DNA from: Adenophora triphylla var. japonica
Taxonomy: Eukaryota; Streptophyta; Magnoliopsida; Asterales; Campanulaceae
Length of the DNA stretch: 64,000 bases
Direction: 5' to 3'
Assembly (NCBI GenBank): GCA_022495995.1
Contig: JAFEMH010001241.1
Span: 1-64,000 of the forward strand
The notes beneath the pieces were generated by a model. The model ran no database searches. It was given only the letters and a program-made list of their open reading frames with translations, and was not told where the DNA came from. Positions 1-12,588 of the stretch are shown here, in pieces (within the stretch, counting starts at the first letter, position 1; every line of letters begins with the position of its first letter). The translations under genes were made by a program, and so were the position numbers.

Positions 1-1540
1 TCTCCAAACAAATTACAAATGAAGCTGGTTTAAGTGGTAGCCTCATTTCGAGCTAGTGCACAAATCATAAGCAACAACAACATTTAGGAAGTCGCAGAAT
101 GTACTGACTCGGCCGTGCTTTAATAGCGAGCTAATCGCTACGAAATGACGGGAGACGTGAGACGCATTGACTTCAGGCTCCTCCAAACAAATTACAAATG
201 AAGCTGGTTTAAGGGTAAGCCTCATTTCGAGCCTCATCGCTATAATAAAAAGCGAGATGCCCCTTAGTGACATAGAGATCTGCATTCTCAAGTCTCAACA
301 AGGACCTTTCTCTCGCTCATCATCGCTGCCTCATCTACAACCTCGTAGGGGCATTTCGCATTCTCCTGAGCCACTACGTCAAGCATCTCAATGTCCTTTA
401 ACGGACACATACTAACATCCTCCTTATCGTAGTTGAGTAAGAACGAAGAACGACAAGAGGCTCTCATTCTCAACATCAAAGATGCGTACTCTTCTTTATT
501 AGATAGATTTCGCTTTAATCGTGTTCGTTACTTAGACGTGACGGAGATGACATTGTTGGTCCTCCCAACCATAACAAATGAAAGAGTATAGGGGTAGCCT
601 CATCCCGAACTCGAACTACCCTTATTAGGAAGGCGACCTTCCCGTTGCTCAAAATCGGGTCGCTTATGGGACGGCCCTCTTAGTACGTAAGAGATCTTGT
701 ACTTCTCCTGTGAGAATGCATATTAATCATGAAGCTCGAACTAGACTTTGATCGTGATTAATTGGACGGGTTAGTTCGATTTAAATGTATGACCCTATCA
801 TCGTGGAATCGAGTCACTTCAACGGTCGAGATGGACCCGTCCTCCCATTTTCAAAGAAGGACCTCGCTTTTCCTACTCATTATCAGCCCATCAACGGTTT
901 CGAGGCATTCTCGTGCTCGGCCTCATTAATTTTTCCTGATGGGAAGCACACCAACATCCTCCCCATCGTGAGCCCGCATTTAACGATACATCCATTCTCT
1001 TCTTTCCGAGTCGAATCCCCAACATCAAGGACATATACCTCTTTTAACAAAGAGAGATACAAGTTATGTGATTCATTTCTATCATGTTCATCACAAGCCA
1101 TATATCTATGAGAAGAATATGGGAACAAGATCCCACAATAGATGATGAGCTCGAGGAGGGTCTAGCCTCTTCGGCCCAAGTAGGAGATCTCAGACTCCTC
1201 AAGTCTCCTCTTCAACACACGGACCTGTTCTTATGCTCATCATCGCCCTCGTCTACATCCTCAAAGGCATTCTGCTGGGCACTACGTCAAGCAAGAACAA
1301 CAAGAGGCCTGTCCTCAACATCAACATAATAGATCAAAATCCTCAAAATATCATCAAAACAAAAACTCAATTTGAGTCCGGTTTTCGATACGGGCTAAAG
1401 GATGCTTACACCATAGTCTCCCTTCGATTTTCTTTTCGAGTCGCTACATATCTGCTTGTTATTTTACCCAATTATTTCCGAACATGATGGATCGACATTT
1501 TGGTGATGAGTCTGCCATCTTCATTTTGGAGCCAGTTAAT
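1..1540. repeat. Decayed repeat region of unknown class
   Basis: No gene is recognised here. The stretch contains diverged direct repeats: positions 2-34 and 181-213 are identical over 33 bp (179-bp period), with a weaker third copy near 555-610. A second pair, about 277-388 and 1184-1290, shares blocks such as CTCATCATCG and CACTACGTCAAGCA. The base composition is less AT-rich than the surrounding intergenic DNA, which suggests a decayed transposon or satellite rather than host coding sequence. None of the short open frames resembles a protein I know. If CTR9 continues beyond the left edge, this stretch would lie in one of its introns. Confidence 0.5.
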
Positions 1541-2234
1541 TTGGTGAAATAATTTTAATCTTTTATAATTTAACCTTTAAAATATACAGTGATTAATTTG
1601 TATAATTCACCACTTAATTTTCTGTCTTTTTAGGTCAATAGTATAATAGTTTACATTTTCACTCCTTATTCTTCCGCATCAGCTAACTTTTACAGTATAA
1701 TGTGCCAAATAAGCAAACATGTGACGTCACCACGCCATGTCAACGTGTTTTAACGAAGAAATGGGCACCCATTGACGTAAGGACTACATGGTTAAAAATT
1801 AACGGCGTTAGTGGCTAAAACGAAAAAAAAAAAGAAAAAAAGAAGAGCTTTAGTGACGAAAACAAAAAGGTTATAGGTTAGACACGAAATAAGTATGTAA
1901 CTCGAATATTGGCCTCCTAAGCGACTAAGATAGTGAGCATAATGATAATGAGCAGATGCTTAGAGTAGGTAAGTCTTAAAGTCATTCAAAAGCTATATTT
2001 TAAAGTTGCAGTACAAAAATGTGTCTGCAAAGATAAGCAGTATGAACAAGTAAAATGAGAGGTCAGGATAAGAATAACAGCAATGTCGAAGCAAAACTTT
2101 GAATAGGAGGGAAGAAAATAAAGCTAATGAAGCAAAAATCAAGTGGCGTGGTTACAATAAGTATCATTAACAATCACATAGTATAAGAGAACAATAATAA
2201 TAGAAGAAAACATAAACAATGGGAAGCAACGTAC
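1541..2234. other. AT-rich non-coding stretch left of the last visible CTR9 exon
   Basis: I looked on the minus strand for the next CTR9 exon, which should begin with the family segment following the PYYG residues, and did not find it. No RNA gene, inverted repeat or promoter element stands out. Confidence 0.4.
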
Positions 2235-5200
2235 CATAGTAAGGTAAGACAAACTCTTGTGGCTTATTGATTTCCTTTACAGATGCCATATAGTATAGCC
2301 CAGCTTTTTCGTAATCACCCTACAACAAAGTACAAAAAGCATTTCAACAACTACAGAGATCAATAGGAATTAGCAGTTACAAGATTCTGATGTTCATTTA
2401 CTAACAGAAGCTTGACAAGTTAGGAAGACGCACTAGAAAATATAGCAACATCGAAAAAAAATTGGAAAAGCACATTTCGCATAGTCGGAATTTTAAATTT
2501 GCAGGTACTCCACATATATTAGAATGCCTGATGTTATCTCTTTAAGTTCTTCCATTAGCTGGGGAGAATGCCCTGCATTACCATAGTGGTCAATGTGATC
2601 ACAGTCCTATGTCATATGGAGAAAGCCACATGATCAAGAAATAAATGTAATAACATCTTGATCTGGTATATCCCATTGACCTTTTGACTAAATAATGACT
2701 TTTTCATCTTCTATAATTAGTGCATTAAGTCTTTATATTAAGGTTCACTTCAGGTTGTGTAGAAATAGACCAGCAGCAAAAATCGTTAAGAACACGCCAA
2801 TTTGAAGCTTAAGATCTACCAATATTGAAGAATGGAATTTTGAGTGGCCTTGTTGAATGTGACAATGTAATAAAATAATCTGAAAAATCTTATCTCATCC
2901 CACCAGCTTGAGTAAGAAATCAAACACAGCACTGCTCAATCACGACGTACACTTGCAAAAAAAGTACACCACCTTTAGTAGTCAAACCATGCAGGTTTCC
3001 CTTCTGAGTACCTTTGCTATGCATTAAATGCAAGCAGGTTATGTATTCTCCCAATATCTGACAAAGCCAAAACTCCACAATCCCAACCAAGCTTCAACAG
3101 ATCCAAGCATTTAACGGGAGATTTTGAAGATCAAAATTAGAATTCATCTTCTTTGATGGCTCTAACTAATGATAAATCCACTTCAAAGAGCATTAAGAAA
3201 GTTGACCATTATCATCACTGCACAAAAAAACCAGACTAAAGACTTGATCATTCACTTTGCATATTCTTGCATTCAAGTTTCAATCCATCCTATATGCACA
3301 GCCTACAATCCCCAAGCAGTGAATGTTTTTCCCACATTAAATTAATTGATTACACGCACAAGCTAAAAATTCTTCCTGAATATCAAGTTAAGATTCGCAC
3401 TAAAGTCTAAGGAGCACATCGATTAGAATATCAAGTTAAGATTCGCACTTTGTTTGCAGAACTGTAAAGAGTGTAATCTTAAAATACTTCCTGAATATCC
3501 AAGTGATTACGTTGTGCACCGTCAAACCCAAAACCGCCTTAGCAGTTGACATAGCATCTTTTGTATTTGAATCACTCCAAATATTGTGTTGTTTATTTGT
3601 GTGTAATTATAATTTACCCATTATTTAACATCGAGTTAATACAAGCTCTATTTTCAGGACATGTCTTGAGTTTCACAAAACACCATCTCCTTTTTTACTA
3701 TACACAGCCCGCTGATATTTCATTTGCTAAACCCATTACCTATTAAAGTTGCTAGGACGTCTTATTCCGCAGCCACAAGTTGCCTTTAGGCAGCTCTGTT
3801 AATATGATAAGCGCTGATCAGTAGTGTTTTAATTGATATGTTATAGAAGTTGGACTTGAACCCTAGCTATACCCCCCCCCCAAATCTCTCCACCTCTAGC
3901 CAGTTTCTTATGTTGTAGGCCTCCTGGGACACAGTGGCGAAGCCAAAAATAATTCTAAGGGGTCAAGATCAGTTGGAGATAAAAATTACACTTATTATAT
4001 AAATAATTGGCATAAAAGGGGGTCAAAATGAAATCATAGAACTCCCTCCGTCCTGGCCTAAGAGTCCTACCAAGAGATTGCACGCTTATTAAGAAAACGC
4101 TAAGAAATGAGTACACAATGGCAAGTGGGTTGAGGACATAATTGTCCAAAAACACTATTGATGATTGAAGTGGATAAAAAATAGGGTAGTAAGTAGTGGT
4201 TTTTTGTGATTCTACAAAAAGAAGGGGGTATAAATGTCCAAAACATTATTCATTATTTGCCATTTTGGGAATAAAACAATGTAGGACTCTTAGTCTGGGA
4301 CGGAGGGAGTACAATTTTTTCCAAACATTAAGGGGGTCAAAATTGAACAAAAGGTTATTTTTAGTGCACTTTAAAAAAAAAAAAAACGAAGGTACTAAAT
4401 GACAATTTCCAAAAATAAGGGGGTCAAATGACCCCTTCTACATAGTGTGGCTTTGCCACTGCTGTGACCTACTAGCTCAGCAGAAAACAGAAATGGTCAA
4501 TATCTTCAGGATTTAATGAGAAGATCCATGTAACAAACACAACTTTATGATGTTGTAACCTTTATATAATCAGCTTCTATCTGGCACATGTTTTAGACAT
4601 GAGTCATAAAATAAGTATTTTAAGAGGCACGATTTGATTCAACCTTGCAAAAAATGAAAAAAGAAAAATGCTTAATCACAAGAATTGTTGGGTCCTAGAA
4701 AAGTAGCAATCCAAAAAGTGAATGATGGAGAATTGGAGGTTATGGATTGGAATAGGAAGGAAATTCTTGATCCAGTTTGCCCACCAAATAACTTTCTTTG
4801 ACGCATTAAGTGGCTCAAAAATGTAAAAACAATATATATATATATATATATATATGAGATGAGATGAGATGAGATGAGATGAGATGAAACAAATGATGTC
4901 CATACCTTGCTATGATAAGACCGTGCTAGATTATAATAAGAATGTGCCTTAGTTGGTCCATGACTGGTTACATTAAGTGCTGTCTCAGTCAGTTGCTCAA
5001 CTAGGAAATGTTGACCGGTAAAGAAAAAATGATTTGCCAAATAATTAAGGGCCATTGCACAATGCGGATAGATTTCGAAAGCCCTTTGCATCTTCTCCAT
5101 TGCTTTCCTAATATCAGCAGCTGTCCATATAGAAGTGTCAATAAATCGACTAAGACGTAAATGGTCTGCTTGTTCAGAGATTCAAATATAAGATAAATTA

Positions 5201-8200
5201 ACCCATATGGTATAATCACAATACGATCTTACAAATGTTTTGAGGATTTTTTAGTATATTTTTACATGTTAGAAAGTATATTTCTGATAGAACTGACCGT
5301 CACTGCTCTGCAGATCCAGGATTCCAAGGGCCACAAGGGCTTCAACATTTTCTGGATCCAACTGCAATTATTAATTTTTGGCAAGTACAATCAGGCATTA
5401 CCCCTCAATAATGTACACAGGAATTGATTCAAATAACTGCTTAGTATGGACTTACCTGCAGCACACGCCGAAATGCTTGCTTTGCCTTCTCGTATTGACC
5501 CAATTTGTAACGACAAAGACCTATGCCAAGTCTTACAGGTCCCGGACATTGAGGATATACTTGCAAGGCTCTCTTATCAAGTTGACATAAATAAAAGCAA
5601 ACAGGAAAACAAGAAAAATGACCCGATGTGAGCAAGTCAGATCTAGAGCAGTGCAATAATTATAAAGATGAACAAGAATAAAGCATGAAATAAATTTCCC
5701 AATTCCGCATATAATAGTATCCTAATATAATTCAAACCTCAGAAGTAAGAATTCTAAGAAAAAAGAAGCATGGATCAAATTACGAAGTTCAAATCAACAA
5801 AACAAGTACTAGTTTAAGCAAGTTAAATAAACTTAAACCCTTAAAGATTATCGAGAAAAGAAATCAAGTTCCAAAATCATGCAAAAGTAAATAAAAATTT
5901 GAAGAGGGGACTAGAAAGAAAGAAAAAAAAAGTGCAAAAATGCGAGAGGCGAGCGGCAAAAAGGCGAGCAAGACGAATGCCTTGTGAAGAAAGGCGTGCA
6001 TCTGCCTGGCTACAAAGAGGCGACCGACCCCCCAAGGCGCCAAAAAGGCGAGGCGGGAGAGGCGGGCGGTCGCCTTTAACAACTATGCCCGTAACAAATG
6101 TCGCAGTTGACTTGTTAACGTTTTTAAGGAAGGTACTTTACTAGATTGTACATTACTAGTACAATGTTAAAATTGCACTAAGTCACTTTCCTTATATAGA
6201 AATGCGACATTTACTTTGGGATGAACCAAAATTGAAAGTGCGACATTTATTCTGCGATGGAGGGAGTAAATAGATATGGATATCAAAAGGAGCGGTGTTG
6301 GCAACAAACAAACCTTGTATAGCTCCAAAGAGTTAGAATATCTTCCACGGTTATACTCGACACAAGCCTGCAGCACCAATAGTGAATATTAGAGTATAAG
6401 ACACCAAATTATGCTAAAAGACCAAAAAATATAGTTGTGTCACTAAACCAGTTTCTAAAAACAGCAGAGAAACAGTGAAGAGTTCAACCAACCAATCCTA
6501 GCATGTACATCCCGCCCCAGTGCTTAATGACAACACAGAACTTCACTCCAAAGAAATCTACACAGTTCACCAATTATGTGATGCTACTAAGCGCCAAGAG
6601 CAATAATCTTGCAAAGTTAAAATTGCTTTAAGATAAATTTTCATGCATGTTGTAGGGCCCAGTCACACTCCACTTTTGCAACGGAAAACATACTCAAAAT
6701 ATTCCTATAAGCTCTTCAAAGAAGCCAAGTAATGACCCCAAAAAACACAAGCTTTACTGGGTAAACCTGAGCCAAAACATATGCAGCACAATTTTATCTC
6801 AAATATGTACTTTCCCACCATTCCCCATGCCTCTTTTATCTTTATAACCATATGCATTAGCAAGGTCAAGAGGGAACATTTATACTGCATATATACATTT
6901 AAGTTATAGAAAGGAATGTACCTGACCAAGAAGAGCAGGAACATTATCCCGATCTCCATCCAGTACGATCTTGAATGCAGCAAATGCCTGCTCTACATCA
7001 CCCTTGCCCAGTAAAAGCTGACCTGTGAGCAACAAGATTTGCATGTATGAGCTTTAATCCAGTCCCTCCAAATAATCAGATAGCCTTTATGCAACTAAGA
7101 CCACAAAACTGGATGCATTTGAGACAAGAAAAATAATCACCAGAAAAATGAGTGAAAAGGAATAGTTGATGAGCATCAGAATTCAAATGGCCAGGAAACT
7201 CTTAAAGAGACAACCGCCAATCCCCTAACCTTCCCCTGCTCCCCCCAAAAAAAAAGGGAGTCTTTTGATTTTTTTTAAAACGATGGAATTTAGCTTGTTA
7301 AAACAAGCAACATCTCTAAAGAAATGCGTAGTTCAATTGGTTGGGGTTGTTACAGTTTAACCAAAGGTCTCGGATTCGTGCCTTGGGAATGAGGTTACAT
7401 ATGGTATGGAGAGCTTCACCGCCCTTGACGTCTTATCCAGCTCAAGTCCAGAGTAGTCGGCACTCGGCACTCAAAGGGTGTCCAAAAACCAGATGGCTAG
7501 GCAGAAAAAAAAACAAGCCAGCTCAAAAGAAATTACACAGTCCATGTGTAATTTCTTTCACCAAAATGGACAAGATACTTCGAAGAGGACGTTAAGAATC
7601 TTGGCCTTGGATATATATATTAACTGAACAATATGAGTAACAGCACTCCATGACTCATTTACTCCTTTCATAAACCGTCCCGTGTAGGGGCTTATCTATG
7701 AAAGATTTGTGCAGAGATTGGAGATCCGTTACACAGTAGTTTGGTCCATGTAGTTTGTTAGTCTGCTTTGTAATTTTCACTATTTCCTTTTTTTTTTTTT
7801 TTTTTTTTTTTTTTTGATCATTGGAGGACATCTTGTTCTCTTCTATTTGTAATTTAAATAAAATTTCTTCGTTTATTAAAAAATAAATAGCACCAATTAT
7901 TAATTCTTGGCAGCCCATTCTCCAAACTAACCATTCTCTCTTCTATAATCTCAAATCACGCTAAAGCACTTCCTTTTTTCAATGGTGAACAAACCCTAGT
8001 GGCATGGGGTTTACTTGAGCCACCCTTTAGTTTTGGAAATGTGTTTTTCAGAACCTTTCATTCTAAAAAACATACTTTCTATTATTGAAAATACTACTAT
8101 TATGATGTTTGACCCTCTTTATTTTGGATAAATTTTGCATTATGGAATTATTTTCAGCCCTCTGTTTGCGTCAAGTTTAAATACTGAAAATATAATTTTA

Positions 8201-11041
8201 ACTCTAAAGCAATCACGGCCCCCTTTTTGGAAAATCCTGACTTCGCCACTACCTGTAGTATTGTGTTCCCAAGTCGCTATTCCTAATTTCGAATTTGATT
8301 ATTTCTCAATTTGTTTCCTTTAATGAACAGTTCCATGAGATTAATGACATCCTGCACTCAAGGTTGTGCTTCTAAAAGCCTCAAGATATTCTTAGAAAAA
8401 AATCACATGTTATGCATATCATTATCTACATTGACACAATTTCATTAAATTTCACAACTTCCCAGTCTGCTTTGTGACCAGCCTTCATTAATTTACATTT
8501 TACATCCATTGTAATTTGTATCTCAGAATTGAGTTATATGTTCTACAGACTACAGCAACATCGCACTCAGTATTTTATCGAGCTGGGCCACAATTGCCTA
8601 TAGATTTTACAATGCTTACAGTTTGTAAACAGCATCTTATAGATCATTTTTCAGCAGAGTATTCACTAACACAAGGCAGAGAATGGTATTTACCTTTGCC
8701 TACCCAAGTAGAAGGTTCATGCATGTCGATTCTGGATGCTTTGTTATAGTACTGTGTTGCCAAAATGAAATGTTCCTCCTTCTCTCTTTGTTTAGTCTCA
8801 ATTTTCCCTAGGTAGCTGTAATAAGCCCCTAGAGCATTTAAGATGGCAATTCTTTCATATCTAACATCAGCATAATATTCATCAATTTCTGCAATGCAGA
8901 AGGGATTGAATCAGTATACAACTCATCTTTGAACTAAGATCTCAGGCAACAGAAAGGTGACATGCCTATGTTGAACGAGCTTACCTGGACTAGAACCTTC
9001 TTCCAAAATCTGGCGAAATTGCTCGGTTTTCCCTTGTTTAAAGTACTCCCTCTGCATTGAGACACACATCAATTATATTGAAGAATAAACTAAAGAAAAG
9101 GAAGGTACCAGTGAGTTAAACATGCTTTAAAGCCCAGCCTAAAATCAATGCAAGTATGTATCTATATATTTGCATGGACATCGGTATCTTTATGGTCTCA
9201 GTGATACCCACGGGATTGCAATTAAAACACACACACATACATATGCATAAATTGGAAATAGTGGTTGGTCCGACACACTTAGGCCCGATCCAAACCAAAA
9301 TCAAATGAGTTAGGAAGTTAACAGGGTTGCAAAGTGTAACTCCCAAGTTTCAGTTACAATTGTGATAACCTTAATCAGGAGGTGAATTAAAAAGTCATGC
9401 TCGGTTAAAAAGAAGCGGACAAGTGGTGTTTCCTTTTTTATTATCAATTACTACATCTCGGTGGCTCCCCCCCCCACGGCAGTTGCTTCTAGATCTCAAA
9501 AGAAGAAGAACAAACATCTCAACCTCAAAAAGGGCACAAGTTATTTTGACTCCATGAACCATGTATTAAGAGTATTCCCGCGAGTTAACATGTGGTTTAC
9601 TCCTCACCGCTAATTAACCGGAGATAAAGAATCATCAACGAAGCCATTGAAAAGCACATGGACTGACGTCGAAAAGGTCATAGCAGAAAGCAACAAACAT
9701 TGGTAAAATAAGGTAAGTAATTCAACAAAACTGTCTCGATTTGACTATATTTGGTCAACTTAATTAGACCAAATTATGAAAAATTACTAGTTCTTGCAAA
9801 TTGATATTATTGATCGTTTTCCTAAAATTCTTACTATGATTGAATTTTGGAATCTAATAAATTGTAGTCTATTTTATGACATAAATCGAAAAGACTGAAA
9901 TAGATGAAAATTAAAATTTGATTTTCACTCGAGTAAGCATGCTCATAGTTTCAAATTTTGAATACTTGTGATCTAAAACAAATAAGCCCTATGATGAAAT
10001 TCTAGAAGATAGAAATTGAGCATAAACTAAGTCCTCTAAGCGTGTAACAAGATTTTTGAGACCTGTTTTGGGTTTATACTAAAATTTCCAATGTGGAAGT
10101 TATGCCAAATCTGGCAATAATCTTTTCATTTTACATGAAATCTGATCCTTGGACAATTCTTTTTACGGGAAGTAGCTAACCTTTGGATCTTAGTAATCTT
10201 ATCGACATAAAATTTGACATTCTTTATTATGTATCTTGCTAACAATTTCTCCCAAAATTTAAATCACCCTTTAAAAATACAAGTGCAAAGTCTTCTTCCT
10301 GTCCCTGATTGATAAACGAAACACTGATAATTGGTCTATTCTGATTCTGATAAGTGCACTTTGGAATGTACAAACTATTTGTCTTTTCTTCGGTACCAAC
10401 TTATGAACAATAGCATGCTTAAATTTATACATACTCTAGTAAAGGGGTGTTAAGGTGATATTCCTCTAGCAAAATAAAACAAACTACAGTTTTGTAATCA
10501 AAGTTAAGTCAATGGACATCGTTTGTGAAACTAACGAATGCCTCTTGATATTTTCTCTTCTAGTTACTGTGGATCTCTGACACCTAAGAAAGTAATCTTT
10601 AGAAAAGTAACAACTATAGCATAAATTGAAATTCTATCTAAACCCTATTTCAGACAAAACTAGCACTAAAATTCCTTAATCACCAAATTTTCTAAGCTGC
10701 AGGACTCAAATTCACATGTCATCAAAATTTCAAGCTTAATTTCACCATACCTAATAACAGCCAAGTAGCATTGATTAAAGTATGCACAACTGTACACATA
10801 AAACAATCGTATCTATGAAAATTCACATCGCCAAATTTCCAACAAGATTGAATAGAAATAATCATATAGCCGAAAATCATTGAAAGAAAAAGGAACGAAC
10901 CGCGATGATGAGCCAGAGATCCAAAGGTGCTTGTTCGGCCTTGAGGATGTCGAGGATATCAGTAGCATCACGGGGGAGCTGGTCGAGAGCGACTCTAACT
11001 TCCTCCTCGGAGTTTTGCACAGGAATATACACAGACGCCAT
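2235..11041 (-). CDS. CTR9: CTR9/VIP6-like Paf1-complex TPR protein, 5' portion (9 exons)
   Basis: CTR9 (VIP6/ELF8 in Arabidopsis) is the TPR scaffold of the nuclear Paf1 complex, which travels with RNA polymerase II and promotes histone marks such as H3K4 methylation; in plants it supports FLC expression and flowering control. Exons on the minus strand: 11041-10901, 9051-8985, 8888-8694, 7022-6922, 6367-6314, 5572-5456, 5361-5298, 5120-4906 and 2319-2235. All junctions are GT..AG and phases agree, giving 346 residues plus one base. The start (MASVYIPVQN) is the conserved family start. TPR-type helices run throughout, with hallmark runs GQACVEYNRGRYS, GIGLCRYKLGQ, HFFFTGQHFLVEQLTETAL and NLARSYHSKG. 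The family protein is roughly 1,090 aa, so about two thirds is missing. Either a long intron carries the gene past the left edge or the locus is truncated. Introns carry several transposons. Confidence 0.92.
3932..4464. mobile_element. Inverted-repeat DNA element (AGTGGCRAAGCC family) in CTR9 intron 8
   Basis: The ends are imperfect inverted repeats: AGTGGCGAAGCCA near 3933 and its complement TGGCTTTGCCACT near 4448-4460, each followed inward by GGGGTCA-type sequence. There is no coding capacity, so it is a non-autonomous element. It is split by a Stowaway MITE at 4041-4311, so the outer element is older. Isolated ends of the same family appear near 8230-8260, 44800-44855 and 57308. Confidence 0.6.
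4041..4311. mobile_element. Stowaway-type MITE nested in the AGTGGC element
   Basis: It begins with ACTCCCTCCGTCC and ends with GGACGGAGGGAGTA, the terminal inverted repeats of plant Stowaway (Tc1/mariner) MITEs. The repeats extend inward through AGAGTCCTAC / GTAGGACTCT. It is about 270 bp and non-coding. Confidence 0.85.
4833..4886. repeat. Microsatellite (TA)n followed by (GAGAT)n
   Basis: A TA run is followed directly by about seven GAGAT pentamers. It lies in CTR9 intron 8, ending about 20 bp from the splice donor at 4905. Confidence 0.9.
5660..6105. mobile_element. AGGCGAGGCG-rich repeat element in CTR9 intron 5
   Basis: The right end reads GCCTTTAACAACTATG, preceded by a run of AGGCG-type motifs (5945-6075). 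The same end and GC-rich block occur in the P450 intron element at 45763-46816, whose AT-rich body also shares phrases such as GAATTCTAAGA with 5750-5765. I infer a shared non-autonomous family; the left boundary here is unclear. Confidence 0.45.
6165..6267. mobile_element. MITE fragment ending GGAGGGAGTA
   Basis: It carries two copies of a GCGACATTTA phrase and ends in GGAGGGAGTA. A related fragment lies at about 47125-47203. Only one terminal repeat is clear, so it is a truncated or atypical Stowaway relative. Confidence 0.45.
7325..7512 (+). mobile_element. tRNA-derived SINE in CTR9 intron 3
   Basis: Pol III-like promoter boxes are visible: a box A region (TAGTTCAATTGGTTGGG) and, about 35 bp on, a box B-like GTCTCGGATTCGTGCC. 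An unrelated body of about 130 bp ends in an A-rich tail at about 7505. I could not find a convincing target-site duplication. It is a retroposon rather than a functional tRNA gene: the stem arms do not close. Confidence 0.55.
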
Positions 11042-11260
11042 CAAAATTGTGACCGGCGGCGGAGAGACCGGCGATCGAACTGAGCCCTAGTTCTACCGGC
11101 GATTTCAGGGTTTTGTAAATTGAGAAAGGGATCGTAACGTTAGGAAGTAACAGGCATGTGACTCCGTGCTGGAATTTTATTTCTGTAGGCAATTTATAGG
11201 TCGTTGCTTCTGTCCGAGATTATCAAGCTGTGTATGGAATCAGTAAAGAGAATTGTTATA
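11042..11260 (-). promoter_or_regulatory. CTR9 5' leader and proximal promoter
   Basis: The 219 bp between the CTR9 start codon and the upstream Stowaway MITE must hold the leader and core promoter. I see no clear TATA box. The MITE and the Mutator-like element therefore sit within 0.5 kb upstream of the gene. Confidence 0.35.
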
Positions 11261-11545
11261 CTCCCTCCGACCCGTTCAACTCAGGACATTCACTCTCGAC
11301 ACAAAAATTAAGGAATACTATTATAATATTAGGAAAAAGAATGAGTGGAGGATGTGTTGTGAGTGTGAAAAATTAAATAGGAGAGAGAATGAGTAAGATA
11401 AATAGTGATGGGATTATTGTTGTGAGTATGACAAGTGGGTCCCATTTAATATAAAAGTAATATAAACTTTCCATTTTGGGCCGTCCTAAGTTGGATGGGA
11501 CGCCCAAAATGGCAAAACGTCCTAAGTCGGACGGGACGGATGGAG
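11261..11545. mobile_element. Stowaway MITE upstream of CTR9
   Basis: CTCCCTCCGACCC at the left and GGGACGGATGGAG at the right form the terminal repeats, flanked by TA on both sides. The flanks are odd: AGAGAATTGTTATA occurs immediately to the left and again to the right, where it starts the adjacent Mutator-like inverted repeat. Confidence 0.8.
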
Positions 11546-11702
11546 TAGAGAATTGTTATATAAACCCGTAAAATTGTTGAGTAAACCCGTAAGTTGAATT
11601 TTTCAAAAACGCCATCGAGTGAAATGACAAAAATATCCCTAAATCTATACCCTCATTTATTAATGTTAAATAAACCCGTAAAATTGTTGAGTAAACCCGT
11701 AT

Positions 11703-11813
11703 TTGATTTTCACCACCTTCCCCCCTCCCTCATCAATTTTCACCACCTTCCCCACCCTCCCTCATCAATTTTCACCACCTTTCCCCTCCTTCCCTCATCA
11801 ATTTTCACCACCT
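11703..11813. repeat. 31-bp minisatellite in the Mutator-like element
   Basis: Four copies of a unit built on TTTTCACCACCTTCCCC plus CCTCCCTCATCAA, with small differences between copies. Confidence 0.85.
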
Positions 11814-11956
11814 CTTTACTTATTCACTTTTTCTTTATTTTTTTACTCCAAAAAAATTACCCTCCTCCCTTACCTTTCTCTTCCTCTCCCAAAAAAAAAA
11901 AATCAAAAAAAATTCATACACATTTGTTCCAAGACAAGAGATTTAGCAGGCTCATC

Positions 11957-12588
11957 ATGGATGCTCCAGCTCTACCATCGAATGATAATGTAATTTTTCT
12001 AACCATTTAAATTTGTTAAAAATGTATTTTCTGTTTCGTAGTCTGCTTCGGCGAGTGACCGAATTTCATTCAGTTCGGCCACCCCTAGAAATATAGCTAT
12101 GGTTCGGCCACACCCTGAAATTTCAAAAAAATCAGCCCGGTTTGCCAATTCCCGGGCTATTTTTCGGTCGATCTTCGCCGAAAATTTGAAATTTTCCGGT
12201 CAGTACTGACCGAAAATTTGAAATTATTCGGCCACACCCAGCCGAACCGTCGAAGAAAATTCGACCACCACTGGCTGAACTTTTGTTTTTCTGCTTACAC
12301 CTCCCTTATTGTTTTATTTAATTGTTGCAGTATTCCCTGGGTGACAACAACTATGTCTCGGTTGATTTTGAAAGCGTTTTGCGAGACTACACCCCAGAAT
12401 TCACAATGCCCTTGTTTTTTCGAGACCGAAAAATAATGTTTGAATGGGTGCGTAAAAAGGGGAAAGAGCATGGGTTTGTCATCGTAGTCGGTCGGTCGAA
12501 TAACGGGAGCCGTAATTCCGCTCCTCGAATGACGCTTGTTTGTGATCGCTGGGGGAAAAATTTGCCAGTAGTGGCCGAAAAAATTTAG
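11957..12588 (+). CDS. Small FAR1/MULE N-terminal domain protein (2 exons)
   Basis: Exon 1 (11957-11989, MDAPALPSNDN) joins exon 2 (12331-12588) through a GT..AG intron in frame, giving 96 aa. Exon 2 ends with a segment like the FAR1/MULE transposase N-terminal zinc-binding domain: a W-V-R-K-x-G motif followed by SNNG...RMTLVCDRWGK. A full transposase or FRS protein would be several hundred residues longer, so this is a truncated or captured fragment. It ends at a TAG inside the GGCCGAA array. Expression is uncertain; the splice model is inference. Confidence 0.45.
12055..12250. repeat. TTCGGCCAC-type repeat array, left arm
   Basis: Several TTCGGCCAC units are separated by short AT-rich spacers. 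The units have the opposite orientation to the array at 12570-12745, so the two arrays flank exon 2 of the small gene as inverted arms. Confidence 0.7.

Noticed and set aside
7325..7420. Possible tRNA gene
   Set aside because: Box A and box B-like words are present, but the acceptor, D and T stems do not close and an A-tailed body follows; a SINE explains it better.
11594..12010. 138-residue plus-strand frame with His/Pro-rich repeats
   Set aside because: It is produced by the 31-bp minisatellite inside the Mutator-like element.
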